Assembly: GCA_030867875.1 (NCBI GenBank)
Contig: JAOWCC010000330.1
Coordinates: 186,001-250,000, forward strand
DNA length: 64,000 bases
From: Actinernus sp. WN-2022
Taxonomy: Eukaryota; Cnidaria; Anthozoa; Actiniaria; Actinernidae
Direction of reading: 5' to 3'
This document shows positions 57,133 through 64,000 of the stretch, in pieces. A program made the translations under genes and the position numbers. Each line of letters starts with the position of its first letter. The first letter of the stretch is position 1. The notes under the pieces were generated by a model. That model had not been told where the DNA came from. It saw nothing but the letters and a program-made list of their open reading frames with translations, and searched no databases.

Positions 57133-57983
57133 CTGAAATGTAAATAAACAAATTAAAGTACAACTACAATACATAAATTATAAGGGATCGATGGTATAGT
57201 GCATGACAAGGAACTCTCCATACATCAAGCCTCACAAATGTTTAGTTTCAATCGCAAAGTAAACTAACAGGCCTAGATAACCGATTATTTTGTATTATAA
57301 CGTGGCGAGGCGACTAGAAAACATTTGGCTTTTGTCTATGTGAGGTTGCAAAATACTCCATACAATTGCAAATGTACAGTGTGTAAAATATATAACTTAT
57401 AAGCTAAATTAACTTACTCGTTCTCGGGTTGATTCTTTCACCGTCTGTATTTCTTCCCGGTCTTATCCGTAAGTAGAGGGCCAACCAATGTTAGAACGGC
57501 CTTGTGGATGATGGGACGATACTCGGGATGCTCTGTGATGCACGCTGCTGACATCCCCTCGAAGGTAAACTTCCCAACACAAACCAGAATTTCCTTGCAG
57601 GACCGAAACTCTCTAGCACTTGCAAGCAGATTGTCGCTGCATTTCCCGCATTGGCACCTATGCAATGAAAATCCATGAACTGCTGTGGTACAAAGGCAAC
57701 ACTACCTTGGCATTCAAACACGAACAAGTTGCACTTAATAATACAGTAAACCTTACCACGAATCGATTTGAACCGTTCGCTCGAATCTTTCAGCTATCGT
57801 GGCTGAAGCGATTCCATCTTCGTCGTCTGTTTCATCCTCGCTCTCGTCCACAGCATCATCACTCGCCAAAGGCTCATTCGTGTATGGTTCTACAACCGAT
57901 TCCTGCTCTCCAAAATCTTCATCACTCTCAGATTCTTGGGAAAAAGAGCTGGAAGAGGAGGATACGCTCTGGATGGACGCCAT
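56970..57983 (-). CDS. P2X7-type cytoplasmic (ballast) domain protein carried by Kolobok
   Basis: Three minus-strand exons (57,983-57,757; 57,657-57,442; 57,132-56,970) total 606 bases: 201 residues plus TAA, with no stop or shift. Residues 1-75 are Ser/Glu/Asp-rich. The remainder matches the P2X7 cytoplasmic domain: W-C-Q-C-G-K-C, S-C-K-E-I, C-I-T-E-H-P-E-Y, Y-R-R-F-L-R-D-V-A-Y-R and W-I-F-G-Y-L-G-W, then L-P-A-C-I-Y-D-D-I-R-R-Q-F-P and G-Y-K-G. In vertebrate P2X7 this domain binds zinc through its Cys cluster and binds guanine nucleotides. No P2X pore segment is present, so this is not an ion channel. It is intact while the neighbouring transposase is broken. A role in transposition or in host interaction is inference. 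Confidence 0.88.
57442..57657 (-). CDS. P2X7-like protein exon 2
   Basis: Acceptor GCATAG, donor GTGAAA; phase 2 on both sides. Holds the Cys cluster (C-Q-C-G-K-C, C-K-E-I) and C-I-T-E-H-P. The next codon in the genome would be a stop, so splicing here is required. Confidence 0.85.
57757..57983 (-). CDS. P2X7-like protein exon 1
   Basis: Starts at ATG (57,983). Encodes a Ser run and an acidic low-complexity region. Ends before donor GTAAGG in phase 2; the split codon becomes Trp of W-C-Q-C. Confidence 0.8.
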
Positions 57984-58392
57984 ATTCTCAATATAAATGA
58001 AGAGTCATTCATGCATGACTCATACTGCGTACGTCATAATTTAATTCATTCAGTCCCAGACTTTCCCCATTTTGAAGTCAGAAACGGCTTATCTGGGCTA
58101 ATTTTGAAACGCTGTATCTTTAAGAATATTCGGCGGAATGAGCTGAAAGTTTGCTTAAATATCGCTAAGGTGCTATACTCTTTTGTTGCAAAATGATAAG
58201 GTTGGGTCATTTTTCACTTCATAGACACTTTAAAAGCCGCTAACTCACTTATCAACGTTTTCAGACCTAGTGGAAAATATACGTCTTCCACAAAGCAAAT
58301 CGTTGCGCCCGCCAGGCAAAGTTGATTTTTCACGATTTTTTTTGAACTATTCCTCCCCACCCCTCACCCCCACATACAATACCTAGAGATCA

Positions 58393-58540
58393 ATTATGGT
58401 ATAGAAAGGACAGAAAAGTCTGTCATTTGCCTTTTCAAGAAAACGGAAAAAGACGAGTTACTGGCTTTTAAAGCTAAAGGCACACAAGATCAGGCATGTT
58501 TTCACAAAAGGGGGTCTTAGGTTCTAAGGCTCCTTACATG
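58393..58540 (-). repeat. right arm of the long-range inverted repeat
   Basis: Complement of 47,553-47,715; probably the other TIR of an element older than the Kolobok insertion and younger than, or part of, the 16-kb element. Confidence 0.85.
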
Positions 58541-59727
58541 TATTCTTCTTGAAATCTCTACCTCACACTCCTTCCCAGATGGATACTCGTGCATCATATT
58601 GTATTTGTAGTGCATCATATTGCATTGTTCCGTAGTCTCAAATAAAAACATGAAAAAGTGCTCAACATTGGCATATATAACTAGCATATGGAAGAAAAAA
58701 CAGAATGTCTTTAAATGTTGCGAGGGGCAAAGGCAAAGGCTCTCTAAAACACTGGTTTCCTGTGTTCTGGAGACTAAACATTGACTGAAGGTTCCTGTTT
58801 CAGCTGATGAACATAGTTTCACCCTTGCTCGATTTTTTTCGGGGTGATTTTGGTTTCTGCGTCCGACTTTTTAACAAGTCAACAAATTACGAGTTTCTTT
58901 TCTAGCCTGGCGTCAAAAAGCAGTGTTGATGTTGAAGCTCAGAAGGAAGAAGCGGACGAATGTAGCGCTAGACAGGAGGGGCGAAGCCTGAGAGGACATG
59001 CGAAGATGGGTATCAAGGAACGTGGAACTCCTTCATCCACGTATAACATTTGTGACCTCGTCTCCCTCAAACATAATCCCCCGATTCAATTTTCTGCAAG
59101 TGAAACAAGTCGAACTCGCCTCTCCGGCTTCGATTCTCGCGCTCGATTTTTGACCCAGTAATCGCTTACCCAGTAGTGACTCCGCGAGTTCGACTTGGAG
59201 CAAGTCTAGGCCCAAGCTGAGTGGTGCATTCAGCGTGTCTGCGTTGCGAGATATCTGCATTTATTTTAACCTTGACGTTTGCGATATCACGACAAGACGT
59301 AAGAAGCCCTATACAGCTTAAAACTGTTTCAACTAGTAAAGTATTGTACTTGATTTCAAGCTAAAGGATAACACTGTCAAGGAAACACAGGAAGTGGGAA
59401 CTGTAATTATGTAAAGAGTATGTCTTTATAATCATACGTATTCCTTATCTTCATGGGCGGATCCAGAAGTGCTCGAGAAAGGTGTCCCTTTTGTACCCTT
59501 TATTACCGTAGTACGTAATAAGAAAGAAATTTAAGAAAGGAAATTTAATAGCAAGCACCCTGAAATAGGTTCTGTTACATTTTAGGAGTATCACATTTTA
59601 CTACCATTGAAGAATATGAAAAACTTTGTTAGTATCAATCTCGTGACAGTGTATTGTGATTATTAGTCACCTATTGCATTACAGGAAGGATAAAAGTCAA
59701 TTAGGAAGGTATGTTTTTTACTGAGCT

Positions 59728-59752
59728 GGGGGGGGGGGGGGGGGGGGGGGGG
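59728..59752. repeat. poly-G run (25 bp)
   Basis: Uninterrupted G homopolymer, similar in setting to the G run at 47,318-47,338 and the C run at 10,292. Confidence 0.95.
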
Positions 59753-60380
59753 TGGTGATTGGGCTGGAGTATTTGGGGGGAGGGTCATCGGAAAAAAATT
59801 GTAACGTTTGTGAAGGGTCATCCTTTTATTTTTGCTTAGTACGGTAGTAGTACATTTACTTGATATAAACATGCGATCTGTAAGAAACAACGTCAAAGCT
59901 ACTTGGGGAGGGTTATCCTTTTTTCCGCGACTTCAAGTGAGGGGCATGGATTTCCTTTTAAAAGCAACGGGGAGGTCCACGTTTTTCTCCTTGATTGAAA
60001 AGAAAAAACTCCAGTCCACCCCCTCCCCCCTCATTAGAAACGTACCTTCCCTTAGTCGACTAAGACAGTTAGTTTGAATATTGAGCTAGAAGATAAATTG
60101 GCCATAATCCAGGTTAAATCCCGGGGTTTAATTCATAGTAAATCCATTTAGACATTTAGAACGTTATTAAAACGTTACTGCAAACATGGTTTTGTATTAT
60201 GAAGAATCTGACGTATCGGATTAAATTAATGACCAATACCTCTTCAGAATACGTACGACCGAAACTCAATAAACTATAGCGGCGAGTGAACTAAAAAATT
60301 AAATAAGAGGACTTTGAAGTAATACTAAATATTCTCGCTATCGAGTCAGGATAGGCATGGAAAATTAGCTATTGCTGCTC

Positions 60381-60496
60381 AGTGCAATTAAATGAATACA
60401 ATTGTTTGCTTGTTTGTAACTTGATCGTAATTTAATTATAGTGCAATTAAATGAATACAATTGTTTGCTTGTTTGTAACTTGATCGTAATTTAATG
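60381..60496. repeat. 59-bp perfect tandem duplication
   Basis: Two copies of AGTGCAATTAAATGAATACA...TTGATCGTAATTTAAT without visible differences, implying a recent duplication (or an assembly artefact). Confidence 0.92.
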
Positions 60497-60654
60497 ATGT
60501 ATTAAGTTAAATATGACGGAGGCCTTGAAGAGAAGGTCGAAGTACCAAAACCGAAATAAAAATATTTAAAGGACAAAAGTTATTATTGTTAAGTTTTTAC
60601 CTGTTTTTAAGGATTCTTTGGAGAATTTTTCTGACCTTGTGGCCCGTAAGCTCA

Positions 60655-61271
60655 TGTCACGCCATTGTTTACATTGTTTACCCAAGCGTAACTTTTCGCC
60701 AAAATGGCTATAAATAGAGTATCAAAATCGCGCTGAGCGAAGTGGTTAAAACAATTTGCCCAGAGATTTCTCTTCATATTCTGATAGAATGCTATCTAAC
60801 ACAGCTTCGAATATCACTTTTAAAGAATTTAGAGACAGGGCAAATACTTAACGCCAGCCGTTTTCCCGTGATATAATGTGCTGAATAGAAGCTAGTAAAT
60901 TGTGGTCCTCGTTAAAATAAAATTATCACTCTAAACGAATACAGAAACCAAAACATTATGTAATAATCAGAACGAGGGATGCCTAAAGACCAAATAGAAA
61001 TCATCGTAGAAACCACCAGAGTCATAGTTTTGCGACGCGAGCCGGGTTTATTTTCGGAAAATTTCATATTTTTTAAACCCGATTTCTCACCGATTCCAGG
61101 CCAACTCGAATTTTTCATTTTCTCGCCAAACGAAGCAATATTTTACCAAACTAACTACAGCTCGTTTGGTTCCACTCTAGGGCCTACTTATGGACAGATT
61201 ATGAGAGAAAACAATTTTTCGACTTGTGCCACGAAAAGTCAATTTTGGTCGATTCTTACAGACAGTCGCTC
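60655..61271 (-). repeat. right terminal inverted repeat of the 16-kb element
   Basis: Inverted partner of the left arm. Both share CTCTATTTATAGCCATTT-like and GAGATTTCTCTTCATATTCT blocks in complementary order. Confidence 0.9.
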
Positions 61272-61770
61272 TTAAGACGAAAAGGCATTTGTTTGCTTCA
61301 CTAAGCTTATTTTTAACGTGACTAGAGAACTTGCAATCTTGTTGGAAAGTGATACCTAAGATATTGAACTCTTTTTGTTGAGGAATGCCTTCAATGCCGG
61401 TAAAGTGTTCAGTGTTATCTTTTTTAAGAAAAATAAGCTCATTGCATTTTGATGGGTTACATGACATTTGATTCGTATAGGACCAGTCTCTAAAATATCA
61501 ACGCAGTCTTCAGCTACATCAGCCGTGTCCTTCCATACTGGAACAATAATTGAGGAATCATCAGCATATTTGACTAATGCTGCGTTGGTGTTAGGTTTAA
61601 CATTAAGATCGTTTAGGAAAATATTAAAGATAGGGCCCGCTTACACTCCCTTGAACTGTGCCCTTGTTGACATGTATCCATTCACAAGAAATACCGTTAG
61701 AGACCACCCTCTGTTTTCTGTTACTAAGAAAGCTTATGTACCAATTAATTATATAAGAGCCGAATAGTCG
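61272..61770 (-). pseudogene. LINE reverse transcriptase core, 5' piece of the split LINE
   Basis: Minus strand reads [17 protein letters not shown], then V-K-Y-A-D-D-S-S-I-I-V-P-V-W (catalytic YADD at 61,558-61,569). It continues N-P-S-K-C-N-E-L-I-F, L-G-I-T-F and N-K-C-L-F-V-L up to the TTAA junction. One frameshift lies near 61,460-61,500. The rest of the ORF is at 44,890-45,260. Confidence 0.88.
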
Positions 61771-61774
61771 CAGA

Positions 61775-62480
61775 ACAACAAATAGCCGAATAGTCGCCGA
61801 ACAGCAATCCCGTACCCAGGCCCCATTTGTTTCTTACTTCTCATGCTTAAAGAGAAAAATAGGGATGTGGAATAATCCGATTTTTGTGTATTGTGATTGG
61901 CTGTTCTGAACAACGAAACTTCACCGGAAGCCTTTTTGGAAGGTTGATTTATTTGGACAAAGGCATTGAAAATTGGGGTTTATCAAAACGCTAAAATCCG
62001 TTTGGTTGGATTTTACCTAAATGGTTGCCGCTAAAACTCTTCAAGGATTCTTTGATAGTTGCTTGCATCCCATCGGGAGTTCAAATCACTTCACCGCGAA
62101 CACAAATCGCACACAGTACATGAATTCGAAAATCGAACCCATCCGGGAGTATCAGTTGATGTAGCCAAGGGATTTACCGTAACAGATAAGTTATACTGCA
62201 ATGTTCGTAAGTACTCAAGAGGCAGAAGTGGCACTTTTCGATCTCGTGAACTTGTGCACAGGCGCTGATCGCTGAAATATAAGCGTTTGTACGATTATGA
62301 TTTAAAAAACCTGCTTCTACGGTGTATTTAGTTTCTGTTTATTTGGTCATCGGGCTTAAGTAAAGCGATTCAGCGGGTTTTCGATCCCTGTGAATCCTCT
62401 TTTGTATGTATCTGTTGTCAGGCTGTACGATAGTAGTTATATAGCGATAGAATGAGCCAGGCAAAAAGTACGCAAAAATG
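61775..62480. other. no gene recognised
   Basis: Contains two AATAGTCGC..GAACA repeats near 61,765-61,805. A 69-codon frame (62,059-62,268) has no family signature. Confidence 0.45.
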
Positions 62481-62483
62481 TGC

Positions 62484-62636
62484 GTAAGTGCGCAATGAAT
62501 AATTAATAAGTAATAATAGTGCACAATGAATAATTAATGAGTAATAATAGTGCGCAATGAATAATTAATGAGTAATTAATGAGTAATAATGGTGCGCAAC
62601 AATAACTAATGGTAATAATATTGCGCAAGAATAACC
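62484..62636. repeat. AT-rich tandem repeat, about 38-bp unit
   Basis: About four units of GTGCGCAATGAATAATTAAT followed by GAGTAATAATA, degenerating at the right. Confidence 0.88.
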
Positions 62637-62888
62637 GACGAGATGCCGACGAACTCCACTTGCCGTCTTGTAAGAATCTCTTTTAACGGATTTACATTTC
62701 TTATGGTTCTGTTTGTAGTAAATCTATACCTTGACTACTATAGCTGTAGAGAAAAAGAGGGCAATTTGATAAAGGAAGCTGTTATCCTTTTTCAAGAGCC
62801 AGTTATTACCAACCGCTGTTTCAAGCAATATGCTTCAAGAATGGTTCGAGGTATAGCAGATTAGTTTGAAGCCGTTTTGAAGGATTTT

Positions 62889-63163
62889 TCAGAATTGTTT
62901 TGGAATAACTTTAGAATAACCGGCTACTAAAACTTGGGAGTAATAGCTAATGGCTACGTTGCTACGTGGCCGTACTTCTGCCTCTTGGTGCGAATTTCCT
63001 TGCTGTTGATATTGTCGAACAAGTGCTTTCCATTCTTCATAACTTTGTATTGTAAGGGTGACCAGGTGATTGAGTTTCTGAGCCTTAGTTTCCGCTAAAT
63101 AGTTAAAGAGCCTAGAGTTAAGTTCCTGAATCTTAACGCGTATGGAATTAACTAAAACAGTAG
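62889..63163 (-). pseudogene. unidentified coding-like fragment cut by a MITE
   Basis: A minus-strand frame of about 90 codons with protein-like composition (heptad-like L-N-S-R-L-F-N-Y-L-A-E, then S-Y-E-E-W-K-A-L-V-R-Q-Y-Q-Q-Q) ends at a stop at 62,889. It enters the Mutator-like MITE at 63,164, so any upstream part lies beyond the window. I do not recognise the family. It could be a transposon or host exon fragment, or chance. Confidence 0.3.
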
Positions 63164-64000
63164 TAGCCTGAATTTCAGCCGTCTCCTCTGGTTCGTTCCT
63201 CCCGAGAGAGACGTCTGAATCCAATAGCCGATAATGCCGTCCAGTGACGTCACTACCAGAAAACCTGGTAGTGATCTTTGATTGGTTCATATTCTATAAT
63301 TTCGCATAATTATCATAACTAACTCATCCGAGAAGACGGCAGGATTCACTTTGGACTCGCGATAGTTGATCGTTGATTTTCAGTGGAAATTAGTAAGGAA
63401 AACATCTGGAAATGGTTGAAAATGTCTTGCACAATAACCGGCCGACTGTCCTGTAAACATGTACATTTTATCCCGTCGCGTCCGCGAGGTTGTTGATAAT
63501 CGATTATTTGTTCACACTCGCAGTGGTAAAGAATGTCGCTACTCTCTTCAAGGAACTGTTCTTTCCCGTAAAAGAGTCTTCGTATTTCTTCGAAAATTCT
63601 CCATTATCCTTTCATGTTTTTTCTACTTTTCCGTTGCATCATTTAGCTGTGTCGATTCGAACGGCAGATCGCGAGACAAAGTTCAACTGAAAGACAAAGA
63701 TCAACTGTACTTCGCCTCCAAATATAATATAACGATTTGTTGTTTCCAAAAGGTTTTCACAACATAAGAGGCACCTGAGAAGCACATGGGATGGATATAT
63801 ATATATATATATAGGTAAGGCTTTTATTTTGGCCGGCATGATCTCAAATAATCTCTCAAGGCGAGCGATGGCTTTGTTTTTGTGACCCACGAACTCTTAC
63901 TACCAGTACCACCGTGACAGATGAAATTGTTAATCTGCCTTGACGTCACTGGACGGCATTATCGGCTATTGGATTCAGACGTCTCTCTCGGGAGGAACGA
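63164..64000. mobile_element. Mutator-like MITE, copy 2 (cut by window end)
   Basis: Starts TAGCCTGAATTTCAGCCGTC like the 21,845 copy and follows it through the interior. The last bases of the window (CTCTCTCGGGAGGAACGA) lie within the right TIR, so only about 30-40 bp are missing. It carries a short (TA)n run near 63,795 that copy 1 lacks. Confidence 0.9.

Larger units (their letters stand above)
49613..58229 (+). mobile_element. Kolobok DNA transposon, 8.6 kb, two genes
   Basis: Bounded by TTAA on both sides (49,609-49,612; 58,230-58,233) with 18-bp perfect TIRs, AGTGTCTATGAAGTGAAA and its complement. The plus strand encodes a THAP-domain transposase (49,874-54,564). The minus strand encodes a protein with a P2X7-type cytoplasmic domain (57,983 to 56,970). 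The genes converge; between them lies a later foldback insertion (54,717-55,647). TTAA target plus THAP-transposase is the known hallmark of the Kolobok superfamily. The second gene is not a standard part that I know of. Confidence 0.93.
58541..60654. other. interior of the 16-kb element, no gene recognised
   Basis: A 105-codon frame (58,844-59,161) has no recognisable domain. An inverted pair CAAGTCGAACTCGC/GCGAGTTCGACTTG lies near 59,107-59,200. Confidence 0.5.
45261..61271. mobile_element. 16-kb TTAA-flanked element with about 600-bp TIRs
   Basis: The ends are GAGTGACTTTCTGTAAGAAT and the complement ATTCTTACAGACAGTCGCTC, each directly flanked by TTAA (45,257-45,260; 61,272-61,275). The inverted arms (45,261-45,860; 60,655-61,271) are about 85-90% alike by eye. 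The insertion interrupts a minus-strand LINE. Deleting it with one TTAA rejoins the LINE frame through F-V-L-R-S-L-R-K-E, which proves the boundaries. Its interior has been enlarged by later insertions, notably the Kolobok element, and no transposase of its own was recognised. Confidence 0.9.

Noticed and set aside
56970..57983. true P2X ion-channel gene
   Set aside because: Only the cytoplasmic domain is present; there are no transmembrane segments or ATP-binding ectodomain, and the gene sits inside a transposon.
58844..59161. 105-codon ORF as a cargo gene of the 16-kb element
   Set aside because: No domain, no homologous signature and it partly overlaps a small inverted repeat.
60979..61275. 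98-codon ORF in the right TIR, mirrored at 45,257-45,544, as a conserved gene
   Set aside because: Differences between the two copies fall mainly on amino-acid-changing positions, so there is no sign of protein-level selection; it is TIR sequence.

Overview
The window looks like a non-coding-rich, AT-biased animal genome, most likely an anthozoan cnidarian (coral or anemone). That is an inference from the exon/intron style, the mosaic receptor gene and the transposon mix: CR1/jockey-like LINEs, Penelope-like elements, Kolobok, Mutator-like and many foldback MITEs. No bacterial gene organisation, rRNA or CRISPR array is visible.

Layout. (a) 1-8.4 kb holds a decayed Ty3/gypsy tail with a short LTR, a LINE fragment, a MITE and unassigned DNA. 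(b) 8.48-41.49 kb holds eleven plus-strand exons of one host gene. Every splice junction keeps phase, giving an extracellular mosaic protein: pentraxin, MAM, CUB, leucine-rich-repeat cap and at least three LRRs. Neither the first exon nor the 3' (probably membrane) part was found. Its introns carry LINEs, a deleted Penelope-like element, a 2-kb near-palindrome centred on a 200-bp purine tract, a Mutator-like MITE with a 9-bp target duplication, TA- and TTAA-type MITEs and an 830-bp minisatellite with a 46-bp unit. (c) 45.26-61.27 kb is one 16-kb insertion bounded by TTAA and by about 600-bp inverted repeats. It splits a LINE, and the LINE reading frame rejoins exactly at the TTAA. (d) Nested inside it, 49,613-58,229 is a Kolobok DNA transposon, again bounded by TTAA and with 18-bp perfect TIRs. 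(e) Nested inside that is a 0.93-kb foldback element, whose sister copy at 38.6 kb splits a second LINE.

The most notable object is the Kolobok element. It carries two convergent multi-exon genes. One, on the plus strand, is a nine-exon THAP-domain transposase with a lost splice acceptor and a 1-bp frameshift. The other, on the minus strand, is an apparently intact three-exon gene for a 201-residue protein whose core matches the cytoplasmic (ballast) domain of the P2X7 receptor without any P2X channel part. This links stand-alone 'P2X7-like' proteins of invertebrates to a transposon cargo or accessory function.

All calls come from reading the sequence. Family names rest on remembered motifs, and no database search was run. 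Exon boundaries are hand-derived from GT/GC-AG signals and phase.
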